A stretch of DNA of 64,000 nucleotides from Austropuccinia psidii (taxonomy: Eukaryota; Basidiomycota; Pucciniomycetes; Pucciniales; Sphaerophragmiaceae): NCBI GenBank assembly GCA_023105745.1, contig JALGQZ010000011.1:12176975-12240974 (forward strand), given 5' to 3'. How positions within the stretch are numbered: position 1 is the stretch's first letter; every line of letters begins with the position of its first letter. Shown in pieces: positions 30,660 to 42,325 of the stretch. The notes below the pieces were generated by a model. It was not told the origin of the DNA, did no database searches, and saw only the letters and a list, made by a program, of their open reading frames with translations. The translations under genes and the position numbers were made by a program.

Positions 30660-31083
30660 CCAGATATTTCCACAATAATCCTTCCATATATTGAGTTTGA
30701 GGACATCTTTGAAAAAGAAAAAGAACCATTGGAAACTTCAATTCCTTATCCATTGAAATAATTACCTGGATTCAACCTTACAAAATGTGAATTCCTGGAG
30801 TTATTGACCTGGGATGGAATTGAATGCAACCTTGGAAACCAATACTGGAATGAAATATTCCACAGGGATGAACACCTCAGGAAATCACTGTTTTGGAGGA
30901 CCTGGGAATTCCAAGACTGGTTCAACCTCCAGGATTCTCAAAGTAAAAATGGAACAATTAGTAAAAGCCCAGAAAATTGTATTGTAAGAAATGCCACATG
31001 GGATTTTCATTGGGAAGAAGCACTTATACCAGAAATTCTCAGAATCAAAAATGATAGATCTAAAATGAATACAGAAGATTAGA
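30660..31083 (+). pseudogene. Element F spacer, second domain copy
   Basis: Reads ILPYIEFEDIFEKE, then after a stop FLELLTWDGIECNLGNQYWNE and LFWRTWEFQDWFNLQDS, ending at a stop at 31081. It parallels the piece at about 29700-29960 (FPYITFEDIYGDE; FLQLLTEEEIKGNLSNQFWDE; IWPQWYLGLNGS), roughly 40% identical by eye. It is thus a duplicated module of unknown function. Confidence 0.5.
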
Positions 31084-31665
31084 ATCTCTTCTGCCAGTAA
31101 TACCTCTTCAAAACTCTAAAAAGAAAGAAGTTGAGGGGAGAAAGTGTTTTTAAACAAGAATTAATAAGAAAACTACTTGACCAAAAGAATTTATTCAAAG
31201 AAATCTCACATGCTGGATTATTAATCAGATTCAAGCATGATAAATGTAAAAGCAACAACTTATATTTTAAGTTGATCTCTTCTATAAGAATAGAGGAAGA
31301 ATATGTTTAAAAAGGGCTTAAATAACTTGCTTATATTGAAAAAAGAAAGATTTTTAATTATTCTTTTCTCAACATAATATTCATATTCAGAATATAATAT
31401 ATGGGGGCATAAGCATTATTTCAAATAAAATATAAAAAAAGAAAGAAAAAATAATCATAATAAAAAGAAAGAAAGAAAAGTGAATACTTAAAGCACAATC
31501 ATCTTTGGCCATATTGCCTCAGATGAAAAGTATGAAATGATAACTTGAAGGATATATGAGATTTACCTCTTATAAAAATAGTTAAAATAAATAAATAATC
31601 CTAGTGAAATTTCTTGGGGTTTTTTTTTATTATTATTATACCAATTCTTTTTACTTGAAATCATC
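31084..31665. other. AT-rich non-coding DNA
   Basis: No gene, no splice-flanked open block; long A- and AAAGAAAG-rich runs around 31430-31480. This is the start of the 6.7-kb gap between the F protease side and the F RT side. Confidence 0.4.
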
Positions 31666-32150
31666 ATATTATTTCATATTGGTTTTTTTTCCTCTTTGCT
31701 CAAGCTTTTTAGTGTTTATTCATTTTAATTTTTATTTTGAATAATGATACATATATTATTATTTTTACTTTATGTCATTTCATATAAGTTTTTTTTTTCT
31801 TTTTTAGTCGCTCAAGTTTCTCTTTTTTTAGTATTTATTCATTTTAGTATTATTTTTGAGTTTTTTATTTTTTTTGAATAATAATATATATATATTATTT
31901 TAACTTAATTTATTGTTAGATTATACTATTTCATTTTAGTTTTTTTTTGGTCACTCAAGTTTTTATTTTTTTATTTTTCTTACTTTTTTATTTCATTCTT
32001 TATATTATTTTGTACTTTATTATCAGATTAGCTCATCTCATTTTAGTTTTTTAGTCGCTCAGGTTTCTTTTAAAAATATATATAGCTTAATTACTATTTA
32101 ATGAGATTATTTTATTTTAGCTTTTAGTCTCTCGAGTATTTTCTTTTTCT
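31666..32150 (+). repeat. Degenerate tandem array with TTAGTCGCTCAAGTTT core
   Basis: Five units of about 75-150 bp. Cores: TTTGCTCAAGCTTTTT (about 31695), TTAGTCGCTCAAGTTTC (about 31805), TGGTCACTCAAGTTTTT (about 31948), TTAGTCGCTCAGGTTTC (about 32050), TTAGTCTCTCGAGTATT (about 32120). Most are preceded by TCATTTTAGTTTTTT or close and followed by a T-rich run and an ATTATT-rich filler. Confidence 0.6.
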
Positions 32151-32159
32151 CTCTTTTTT

Positions 32160-32205
32160 TTATAATATATATATATATGTATGTATGTATATATACATAT
32201 ATAGA
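32160..32205. repeat. AT/TATG microsatellite
   Basis: Alternating TA repeats with TATG and ATAC interruptions. Immediately left of the candidate gene's downstream side. Confidence 0.8.
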
Positions 32206-32361
32206 TTTACTTCTTGTCTTGTCCAAGGAAGAAAACAAATTGCATCAAACAATACTTGGGAGGAAAATCTTCTTCTAATTATCAAATAATTATAAAATAT
32301 ACAATATAAAAAAACAATCAGCTTTAGGGTAAGGAAATGAAGAGGAACTAATATGACTTAC

Positions 32362-32793
32362 CTGAAGTGGTCCATAAGGTTTAACCACACAACCATCACA
32401 ACCATGGGGGCGTAAAAAATGGGAGTGTGTTCTTTGTTTTTGACGACACCTTTTGGGTTTGATGGAAGGAGAGACCTTCTCATTTACAAAAAAACTGAAA
32501 GGGTCATCCACAAAAAGACAAGGATCATACTGCCCCTCAATGAAGGCATAAAAGGTTTGGGCCACATCAGGGACCAATTCAGTATCCATCAAGTCATAGG
32601 AGGCTTGTGAAAGGTTAGCCAGTGCAGGTGGGGATGGTGGAGCACTAGCAGAAGTCATAGCCCAGTCCAACAAAGAAACAGTTGGGGAAGATGAAGAACG
32701 ATAACTAAATAATAATTGCTCCAATTCCTCCTCAGGGAAGACTATTAGGAAGTCAGAAAATCCTGAGCCATAGAAGCAGCTTTGAGCACTCAT
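32362..32793 (-). CDS. Candidate host gene, first exon (144 codons), unknown function
   Basis: ATG at 32793, reading MSAQSCFYGSGF. It is open to a clear 5' splice site CAG/GTAAGT at 32362/32361. Acidic N-terminal third (FPEEELEQLLF), Ser/Pro-rich middle, and a basic patch KPKRCRQKQRTHSHFLRPHG followed by CDGC. Acidic plus basic/Cys-His regions recall a transcription regulator, but I recognise no family. It resembles no retroelement part in the window, and a TATAAATAG box lies about 190 bp upstream (32982-32990). The next exon should lie to the left, but only AT-rich repeat DNA is seen there, so the gene may be truncated or have a long intron. Confidence 0.45.
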
Positions 32794-32981
32794 AGTAAGG
32801 GTATTGCTGATAATTAAGAAAGATTCTGCCACAAAAACCAGGAAATAGTATTAACTTGCAAGCAATAAACAGAAACAAAACTGTTCAATAAAATATTGCT
32901 CACAGTGACAAGATCGAGTAATAATAATTTTTTATGGTTAAGTGGAGAACAAATGGGAGTTAATTCAGTCCCCCAATTGAG

Positions 32982-32990
32982 CTATTTATA
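32982..32990 (-). promoter_or_regulatory. TATA box of the candidate gene
   Basis: On the minus strand AGTATAAATAGCTC, a textbook TATA element, 190 bp before the ATG at 32793. AT-rich DNA gives chance matches, so this only supports the gene weakly. Confidence 0.45.
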
Positions 32991-32994
32991 CTCT

Positions 32995-34590
32995 AAGGAC
33001 TAAGACATTGTGATGGATAGAAACCCGAGATCCTATCAACTTCCACTGTTCCCTTAAGCCAAGACAATAATGCCTGTAGCTTTAACAGTTTTCAAACCGT
33101 TTGGAGCACCTAATAACCATTAAACTCCAAATTTGTCAGCCAAATGGAAAGGACAAAAGGTGACAGAGAATGCTAATCTACCCTTGGACCAACCTTTCCC
33201 ACCTTAAAAGCCCCCTTGGTCATACAACAACATAGGCGACTCTTTTCCAGTAGAAAAAAAAAGGAGGAGCTAGGGAGCTAGCAATGTTAGAGAGAGATCA
33301 AAAAAACCAGTCACCTAATCATAAAAGTTAAAATTGGATGTGAAGATTAGATGGAGCCAAAAAGCTGCTCCCCTGCCAAAAAAGTAAAAAGTTTATATAA
33401 ATATACATTGGAGGCAGTGGAGATTCCAAGACCTAACTATCAATGATCATGATGAGGCAGCAGCAATCCTATATAGCATTCTCTGCAAGCCACTTGGAGC
33501 ACATATGCAAAGGTGACAATATTGCACCTTCCCTCAGGAAGACAGTAGCTAGGATATTTGTGACAACATCAAAGAATAAAAAAAGGTATTGTAACAGCCA
33601 AATCTGCAGAAAATGACCAGCGGAAATATTAGCAAGCCTATCAACAAGTCCAGTCTGATATTGTACAGTTTTAGAAATAAGATTTATAGAAAACTTCACC
33701 AATCTACCTCCAATAAGTGGAATTAGAGGGGTTAAAAATAATAATATTATTATTATTATTATTCCAATTTGAACCCCATTCTTGGTTGTGATCACATCTA
33801 AACATGTCCTGAAGGTGTACCGGCATCATCTGACTAGCAAAGCACCTAACCCAGTGCCAATCAAGCAATTGTACTACTCAGTGACATACAGAAGGAGTAG
33901 TGGTGACGACCACAGTAAAGTCAAAGGATAAAGTAGTGAAATAAATTTACCTTTTGTTTAATATAAAAGTAAAATTTTGAATATAAAACACTTTAACGAA
34001 GAACAATAAAAGGGAAAACTCACCCGAACCACTTTAGCATACTAAAAGGGTGGAAAAACCCTCTAGTAGTCAAAACCATTGCAACCAACATGATTCTAAT
34101 CAGTAATAGCAATCAAACAACCCTTGATGAGCCCAAGAAAATCCACAAATCTACTTTTAAAAGATTGATCAAACTATAAAATCATCGCGAAGAGGTTTAG
34201 AGCACGATAAAAGTGCTTTTGAAGGACCTAGATATATATGAAACAAAAACAAGAAAACAAAAAAATAAATAAGGTAAGGGGTGGGTAGTATGGCCCATTT
34301 AGAGGTCTTTTCAAACAGAAGACAGTAGCCCAAAGTGGTATCAAGCCTCACTTTGGGATATACTACCCTAATGTATCCAGAATTGGACTTCCAGAGGCGG
34401 CTCAACCACCCCATCAGCTAAAATCAGCAGCGCGACTTCATTTAAAGCACCTCATTAACATAAAACAACCAACCCGAAAGGCTGTTAACCCAGTCCCACT
34501 AGAAACGAAGCCAGCCAATTGAATTTTGGAGGCCATAAAGGCCCCCCTTAACCTACCCGACTCAATTTTGAGCACTCTCAAGTGCTTTGG
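32995..34590. other. Non-coding stretch, no gene recognised
   Basis: Mixed composition. Contains an ATT microsatellite at about 33741-33765 and a second TATATAAATATA word at about 33395. Open frames at 33469-33795 and 34169-34414 (minus) have no domain; the first is largely made by the microsatellite. May be the 5' regulatory region of the candidate gene or an unrecognised old element. Confidence 0.35.
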
Positions 34591-34593
34591 CAT

Positions 34594-37500
34594 AGTCCTT
34601 AAAAGGACTTTCAATTGACTTTGAACAATAAAAAAATAATAAAAGCCCTGGGCAAGGCTTTAAACTGCTCAATTTTCTTTTAATTATTATCATTTACTGA
34701 TTTTTTCATTCTACTGACAAATTATTATTTTACATTTTTTCTATATGAGTTAAAATATGTATATAAGAACAAAAAGGGTAAAGAACATAATAAACCCTGG
34801 TTTTCATTAATCAAAAATAATAATAACAGAAAAAAAAATATGTATATATAACAGAATATGGCTAAAAAACAACAAAAAAAAGAGTCCTCAGCAAGACTTA
34901 AAACTACTTATTTCTTTTTTTTGAACTGATTGACTTAATATTTCTTTTACTGACTGATTTCATTCTACTTTTTATATTCTTGAAGTGTTTTTTCTATTTC
35001 TTACTCTAAGAAGAAAAGGGGGGCTTTTCAGAATAAAAACAATAAAATCAAAGTCCTCAACATGACTTTAAACTGTTGAAATTTTTCTTTTATTTATTTT
35101 TTGGGAAATTATAATAAATTAACAAAGTAAAAGCCCTCATCAAGGCTTTAACTGATGGTTTCTTTTATTTTTTATTTTCTGTTATATTTATATTGAACTG
35201 GCATTTCATATTCTCAATTTCCACAGGGATTAAAAAAATAATAAAACAAAATAATAAACCAAAATAATAAAAGCCCTGGGCAAGGCTTTAAACTGCTCAA
35301 TTTTATTTTTTATTATACTGACATAGTTGATTTTGAATGCTACAGGTGTTCATTATGAAAATATCTCCCTTATTTTATAAGCTTAAAATTTCTTGTACAG
35401 TGAAAATGAGTCCTAAATAAGACTATAAACTGTTTAAACTAACTATAAAATTTGGCTTTGAACATAAATAAAGCTCCATGAAACCCCAAAGAAGACAAAG
35501 CAGGTGCCTTGACACAAGATTAGGTCCATGGAAAGACCATAAACTGCCCACTCAAATTATCAACAAGGATCAAAGCAAAGAAACCAATGGTCCTTGGATA
35601 AGTCCTAGGCAAGACTGTAAACTACGTAAGTTTTTATTTCTTATTTTTTCTGATTTTATTTCATTATAAACAATAATTGGAGACATTTACTGACTTAAAC
35701 CTTTTGAACATATTTTTTAATTTTTTTTACTTCAAATTCAATTATTTTATCCTAAGAATTAGGGGCATATCCCATTCATGATCTCAAGAATATTCTATTT
35801 ATTTATTATCTTTATTATAATTTTCCTACTATTAAAACAAAAGCCATTAAATTGGCTTGATTTTGTAACTCAAAAGTAATAGTAATTAACAAAAGAAAAC
35901 TCTACATCAAGTAATTTTTTTATTAATCAATTTATTTGAAATATTTCTTGAGTTACAAGAAGGTTATTGGAACTTGTTTGAAAATAAGAAGTATTTGTGT
36001 CATGAAGGCATTAATTTAACTCTGAAGGAGCTATTTATATTAAAAACTCATGAATTGATGACATAATTTGGGGAATTTACATATTAAAAACACCTCAATG
36101 TGCTATTCATTCCAAAATGAATTTAAAAGCCCCTCAAAAAGCAAACAAGAGTTTTTTTAATTGTACAAATTTTTAATTTCACTGTTTATATTTTTTAGCA
36201 ACTCAAATGCAGTTATGGGTAACAGAAAATCTGAACCATAAAGGGGGTGGACTTGAAATAAAGTCTGAGTCACAATGATGATTCCACAAGGAAGAGTTGT
36301 GGCATCATAAGGGTCATTTTATGAATAAAGGACTCAAATTCTGATCATTAAATTATGTCATATTACTTAGAAATACTCCCAAGGGCACCAATTTTTACTG
36401 ATTGGCACAAATTACGACCTTCCACCAAACAGTTCCATGATATTAATTGTGATTCAGGTTTATTTCTTTTTAAATGTGGTTTTTACTCAGATATATCGAT
36501 TTTTTAGGTTATCTTATACTTAAAATAAAACAAAAAAATACTACTCAGTCCAATTTAAAAAGAAATTATGTGAATTTACTGTATTTTCATTTATTCTCAT
36601 TAAAATCACTATAAAAGATAAGGGGTGGGTAAACTTATTTCTTAAACTATCCCTTATAGTGGAAGTTTGGGGGAATGAGAACATATCCTGGTCAAAATTT
36701 GAAAACCAGCTCAAGATTTTCAGATTGAGAGGGGGGCCCTCATCAAAATAAATATTATTATTAAGAAATCAATTTGAAACCATCTTATTATTATACTTTT
36801 TTTCATTTTTTATGGCAGGTATGATTTAGGAGTACAGAAGAACCAAAAGAAATTATTTTCAAGAATATCAAGAGAACTGGAAAAAAGTATTTATTAAGAG
36901 ATAAGCTATTAAGAGCACTGAAAATGAAGATTACTTATGAAAAACTCATGAGTTCCTTATGGATTGACCTTTGGACAACACAAGACCTTGGCCATTCATC
37001 TGATTCTGTATTGAAACCCATTTGAAAAACAAGGATCACTGATCAGCATTTATGAACTGAAGGATGACTCAATGGATTAACTATGGATTCAGGACCCACT
37101 TAACATGATGGACCAACAAGATAATGTACAACACTCAACTCAAATTTCCCTTGGGATTTTAAAGAAGCTTGCACACTCAAGAGGTCCTCAGAATGACACT
37201 AAACTGCTTCCCATGTTGACTTGGAGAGGGAAAATTATAAAAAACAGCCAAGAAGCTGGAGGAGATTGTCCTAGTCAGGAGAAGTGCTGAAGGACCATTT
37301 TTGTCATTAGCATGACAATAAAATGCTCCCTTTGCGTAACAGGAACAAGGGGTTTCACAGGTGTTTATTATTATTAAATTGGCCAAAATGAACAAAGTGA
37401 AGTCTCAATCCATCAATTAAGGCAAGAAAATTCCTTATCAAGAAATAAAACAACCAGAAGAATCTTGCATCAAGTGGTAATCATGAATATTGAAGAATAA

Positions 37501-37672
37501 AAAAAGAGTCAAGTGCAATCCAAAATCAAGCCCAAAGGAGCTCAAGAATCAAAATGAGCCCTTGGATTGGGCCAGGAGGTCCTTGCATGACTTAAACTTC
37601 AGGACTTGTATACCTAATATACAGGGGTTACACACCTAGGTGTAGGTCCTGTATGACCTTAAACTACATAAT
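34594..37672 (+). repeat. Family of at least 12 dispersed small hairpins with covarying stems
   Basis: Sites start at 34594, 34642, 34883, 35050, 35130, 35270, 35409, 35523, 35601, 35841, 37183, 37578 and 37644. Pattern: 4-6 bp stem, loop usually 8 nt, then TAAACTRC or close. Stems differ but stay paired: AAAGCC/GGCTTT (34642, 35130, 35270), AAAGTC/GACTTT (35050), AGTC/GACT (34883, 35409, 35601), GGTC/GACC (35523), AGGTC/GACCT (37644), AAGCC/GGCTT (35841). The loop usually begins CT. Units are irregularly spaced (about 50-240 bp) in otherwise AT-rich DNA. Confidence 0.65.
35860..37180. other. AT-rich DNA within the hairpin region, no gene
   Basis: No open frame with recognisable content. Partial hairpin-like words occur (for example CCCTCATCAA at about 36739) but not full units. 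Contains short direct words such as GGGGTGGGTA (about 36605) shared with 34279. Confidence 0.35.
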
Positions 37673-37777
37673 TATGGAAGAAATAAGAAAGAAGAATTGT
37701 GAAGACCTCAATATTTCAGGACACTAGCAAATTCTTATAAATCATTAAAAAAAGAGAAGAAGAAACAAAATAACTAA

Positions 37778-39100
37778 TTGACGATGGATCACCAAATTTT
37801 AGCAGCCAAATACAAATCAGTCCTGAAGAAGGTGAGACCAGTCAATGAGCCAATGCATCAAGACCTTAACCCACCTTTGGAAAGACCACGTTTTTCGAGA
37901 GATCCTTATAAAACACCCTTATCACCCAACCCACCTATATTTCAAGAAACCTTCAAGGTCACCCATGAAAGACTGCAAGCAGTCAATTTTGGCCCACCAG
38001 GATGGTTATCAAATGAAGAAATCGATTTTCTCAAAAATGTTATTACCTTAAGGGACAAAGCAATAGCTTTCTGCAAAGATGAAAGAGGCTTACTCAAACA
38101 CTCATATGGAAAACCTTAGAAGATACCAGTAATACCTCATGAACCTTGGCAGAAGAAACCAATTCCCATTCCCAAATCGATTTCATCTCAGTTTACTTAA
38201 TTAATCAGAGAAAGAATCAGGACTGGACTCGATGAGCAATCCACCTCAAGCTACACAAGCCCAATCTTTTGTGTGGCCAAATCAAATGGAAAACTCAGAA
38301 TTTTCCACGACCTTCAAGAGCTCAACAAAGTCACCATCAATGATTTTGGCTTACCACCTCACATTGAAGAATTTGTGGATGCATTTGCAGGAAGAGCATG
38401 TTATGGACTAAGAGACATCATGGGAGCATATGATGAAAGGGAATTATATGTCATCATAAGACCCCTCACCACTTTTGAAACACCCCTTGGAAGGATGCAA
38501 CTCACAAGACTACCCCAAGGAGCCACCAACTCAGTAGCAGTATACCAAGCTCAAATGACCTGGATACTCCAAGAAGAAATACCAGAAAGTGTATGAATTC
38601 TCATTGATTATGGAGGAATAAAAGGACCAATATCACTTTACAACCAAGAAACCCTACCAGAAAACCCCTCAATCAGAAGATTTATATGGGAATATGCCAT
38701 AAACTTAGAAAGAGTTTTATTCAGGATTGAAGAAGCAGGACTTACTATCTCAGGATCAAAGTTTGCATGCTGTGTTCCAGCTTTGGACATACTAGCGCAT
38801 TTTGTATCATTTAATGGAAGAACAATTTCAAAACAAAAGATCAACAAAATTCAAAATTGGCCAACACCTCTTAACAAGAAGGAAATAAGCGGATTTCTTG
38901 GACTTTGTTCCTATGTAAGGATGTTCATTAAAAACTTCTCACAAGCTGTATTACCACTCAGAAGGCTCACCAGAAGAGATGTTGACTGGGACTGGGATAA
39001 AAAATGTGAAGAAGATTTTCATAAGCTCAGAAGAATATTAGGAGAAGCAGTAACCCTCAAGAAATTGGATTATGACAAAGGAGAAGGAAAACATTAAGCT
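37778..39100 (+). pseudogene. Element F reverse transcriptase
   Basis: A frame with stops at about 38117 and 38198 holds the N-terminal part (GPPGWLSNEEIDFLK..VITLRDKAIAF), then from 38273 RT: GKLRIFHDLQELNKVTIND, ACYGLRDIMGAYDERELYV, TPLGRMQLTRLPQGATNSVAVYQAQM. The catalytic box reads ILIDYGGIKGP, preceded by a stop; the lineage should have x-D-D here, so the second Asp is Tyr. From 38783 the connection GRTISKQKINKIQNWPTP...FLGLCSYVRMFIKNF. It differs from the MPFGL/KNAP type RTs of the other elements. Confidence 0.82.
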
Positions 39101-39506
39101 AGCAGTAGATTCAAGCTAAATCTCTGCAGGAAAAGTACTCACTCAAGAGGATAAAAAAGGAAAAGACAGAACATTATTATATGAATCAATACCTTTTTCA
39201 AAATTGGAATCAAAATACTCACAGCCCAAATTAGAGCTCTGTGGAGCTGCAAGGATTCTCAAGAAGCTTCAAACAATACTTTGGGGACAATATTTTGAAT
39301 TACAGGTTGATTCCAAGGCCTTAATTGAAATGATCAACACCCCTTGCTTACCCAATTCCCCCATGACAAGATGGGTGGCTTTCATTCAGCTATTTTCCTT
39401 TGATTTGGTACACAAACCACGGAAAACTTTCACTATTCCAGATGGGCTATCCAGGAGACCAAAAAACTTAGAAGAAGAATATGAAGATGGCCCAGAATTT
39501 GATTAA
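39101..39506 (+). pseudogene. Element F RNase H
   Basis: After a frame change the DNA reads as a decayed start (ALAVDSS-like; AGKVLTQEDKKGK), then an open 100-codon frame ESKYSQPKLELCGAARILKKL, LQVDSKALIEMIN, MTRWVAFIQLFSF and TIPDGLSRRP, the closing RNase H motif of this lineage. It ends in an acidic tail. Confidence 0.75.
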
Positions 39507-40939
39507 GAAGAAGATTGGATCAAGCCACACCCTAGATTTGGGGCTAAGAATGTAAATTCACTCCATTTTTCAGGAATACAAGTACCAACCAAACCAGAAT
39601 GATTTTGGAAGAGAATTCAAGAATACGTAAGTAAAATGAAAAAACCACAATCAATTCAAGATGAAGAATTTAGAAGGATAAAAAGGAGGTCATCCAACTT
39701 TTTCTTGGAAGATGGCCAGGTCAAAAGAAGAAATGACCCAAACCCTCCGTTGGTGATATCAACTCAAGAAGCTCAAAGCTACATTTGAAAGTCACTTCAT
39801 GAAGAAATGGGCCACAGAGGGCAAAATGAAGCTTAGAGAAGAATTAAAGCAAGATTTCTGTGGGAAGGAATGTATAAATCAGTCAAGAAATGGGTTCAAT
39901 ATTGCCTGGCCTGCCAAAAGAGAAGTCAAAACTTACAAAGGGAACAAGGAAAATCTACTGCAACATCAACAATCTTTGAGAAGGTCAGTATGGATGCAGT
40001 CCATATCAAATCTGGAATATGGAAGTATATGGTTGTGGCCAGAGATGATTTTTCAGGATGGCCAGAAACAGTTGGACTAGTCAAATTAACAGCAAAAGCA
40101 GTTGCGGAAGGGTTCACCTCAGAATGGATATGCAGGTATGGCTCACCAAAAGAAGTAACTGTTGATGGGGGCCCAAGGTTTGGAAATGAATTACAAGATG
40201 CAGTAAAGAAAGCAGGATCAAGGATCAGAGTCACCATACCCTATTACCCAGAGTCTCAAGGAATGGTGGAAAGGGGCCATAAACAACTCAATGATGCACT
40301 AGTCAAGATGTGTGGGGAAAATGGAGGGAAATGGAAAAAATTTCTACCACTAGTAACATTGGCTGACAGAATTTCCACTAAAAGAACAACTGGTTTCTCA
40401 ACATTTGAACTCCAATTTGGACAACTACCAGTATTACCAATTGACATTGAAACAAAAACCTTTTTAGCAGTACAATGGCACCAAATATCCACAACTGTGG
40501 AATTATTGGAATCCAGAGCTAAACAATTAGAAGGAAAAGAAGAAATGAGAAGGAAAGCAGCAGAAAAAATCAAAAAATCAAGGGAGGGCTCAATGAAATA
40601 TTGGGATAGAAGAATGGCACACCAACTAATATCACCACTTAATCCAGGAGATTTGGTCCTGGTTTACAACAAAGCAATAGAAACTAATTGGGGACTACTT
40701 TTCAAAAAAAATGGAATGGGCCCTACAGATTAATAAGACAAATAAACAATGTACCATATGAGCTTGAGGATCTGGATGGAACAGAATTAGCAAGAAGATT
40801 TGCAGCATCTCAAGTCAAGAGGTTTTACCCAGGAGGAAAGATAGACACAAAAGAAGACACAGAAGAAGAACAAAGTGAAGAAGATGAATCAATAAATGAG
40901 GAAGAGGTATTTGAGGAGACCACAGAATCAGATGAATAA
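39507..40939 (+). pseudogene. Element F integrase
   Basis: Zinc domain: LHEEMGHRGQNEA, stop, then YCLACQKRS (H-x-H..C-x2-C). The core is open at 39870-40733: VSMDAVHIKSG (first Asp), VTVDGGPRFGNEL (second Asp), PESQGMVERGHKQL (Glu), so the D-D-E triad is intact. The C-terminal module at 40688-40939 is in another frame because of a run of A near 40705: KKWNGPYRLIRQINNVPYELEDLDGTELARRF, the GPY/F module, and an acidic Glu-rich tail. No chromodomain. Confidence 0.85.
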
Positions 40940-40980
40940 TAGAGAGCTCTCACCTGGAATGCTGGGGAAAGAATTAAATG

Positions 40981-40990
40981 GCAAGGGGGA
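40981..40990 (+). promoter_or_regulatory. Polypurine tract of element F
   Basis: GCAAGGGGGA directly before the LTR start TGTTGTATTCC. Confidence 0.7.
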
Positions 40991-41639
40991 TGTTGTATTC
41001 CATACCATTTTTTTTCACCAGGCTCAAGCTCATAGTACCCCATAACAGCAGTAAATCCAGCCTACAGGCAGACTTACACTCAAGCTTTACACCAAAAGGT
41101 CCATTTTTGCAGCAAGAAGCTGGATGTATACATAACACCATGGCACAGGCACCAAAGGGAAGTGTATGTGTTTAAATAAATTATTCAATTTCATTATGCA
41201 TATGTAAAAATCAAGTTACATATAGAAAGCTAGTTACAACAAATAAGGTACCACCCTTTAAATTACACACCCCACCCAGCTTTACACCCTCTATAGACAC
41301 AAGACTCCTGCAGCATGAAAATGACACATGCATAAATTACACAGCAACCTAGCACTCAACATGGAAAAGTCACATGATGCAAAGCTCAACTCCATGGAAT
41401 TCCTGCAAGTCATTTACAATACAGCCACAGGAGAACCTTATCTTATATCCACAGTAACCCCACTTGAAACCTTAAAAAAGAATCAAAATTCTTTACACCA
41501 CTCATCAATTCATGCAAACCAAAGCTAGTTACAACAAGCTGCATGCAGTACACACTTATAATTAAATCTCAACAACATGGCTATGCACAGCATGTGTCAA
41601 ACTAAAAAAAGTCACATCATCTCATACACAACAGTAAAG

Positions 41640-41815
41640 TTATCAGTGCAAGAGATTATCACCTGGCCTCATTTTAGAGTTCAAGAAGAAGGAAACAACC
41701 ATGACACCTGCATAAATTAAATGGGCACTTCTTAAATTCATCAGTGCAAGAAATTATCACCTGACCTCCTTTTAGAGTTCAAGAAGAAGAAGAAAACCAT
41801 GAAACCTGTATAAAT
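41640..41815 (+). repeat. Direct duplication (about 80 bp) within the F LTR
   Basis: Two copies starting at about 41643 and 41741, 98 bp apart: TCAGTGCAAGARATTATCAC, then TTTTAGAGTTCAAGAAGAAG and CCTGYATAAATTAAA. Confidence 0.7.
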
Positions 41816-42325
41816 TAAACAGCCCCTTCTACCAAGCCTAAGAAAAAATTACACATGCAAAGGAAATACAAAGTCATCATGTGATACTACACCCACCAAC
41901 AGAATATCATTTGACAGAAAATAGGCTGTGCACAAGAAAAATCCTCAGCCAAAATTAAATCACCTCATGCATACAAGGAAAATCCAAGAATATCATATCA
42001 TAATTAGTTCACCAAAACCCATCATGGGATGAATGGAGGCTGTGCAGAGAAAATATTATCACCAAACCTTCAATCACCTGACCCATGCAAGAAAGGTCCT
42101 CACCAAAAACAGAGTCACATGATGAAACTAAGAGGAATTAAATTGGAAACAGACAGCTTCTATGAAGGGCCCCCCTGGGCTCCCAAAAGGTATAGATAAA
42201 GGGACTCTCTCCCCCCAAATTTCAAATTCCCCATGCACATTATATCCCCTGCACAGTAGGAGCATTGGAATAATTCATCCCTCACCAGGGAGGTAGTCTA
42301 GTATATCATAGTAAATTTACTTGGC

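Noticed and set aside
33469..33795. Membrane-protein-like 108-codon minus frame
   Set aside because: The poly-Ile run is made by the ATT microsatellite, and the rest has no domain or splice signals.
34594..37672. CRISPR-like or riboswitch-like bacterial array
   Set aside because: Repeats are degenerate, spacing is irregular and the context is eukaryotic. Better described as dispersed small hairpins.
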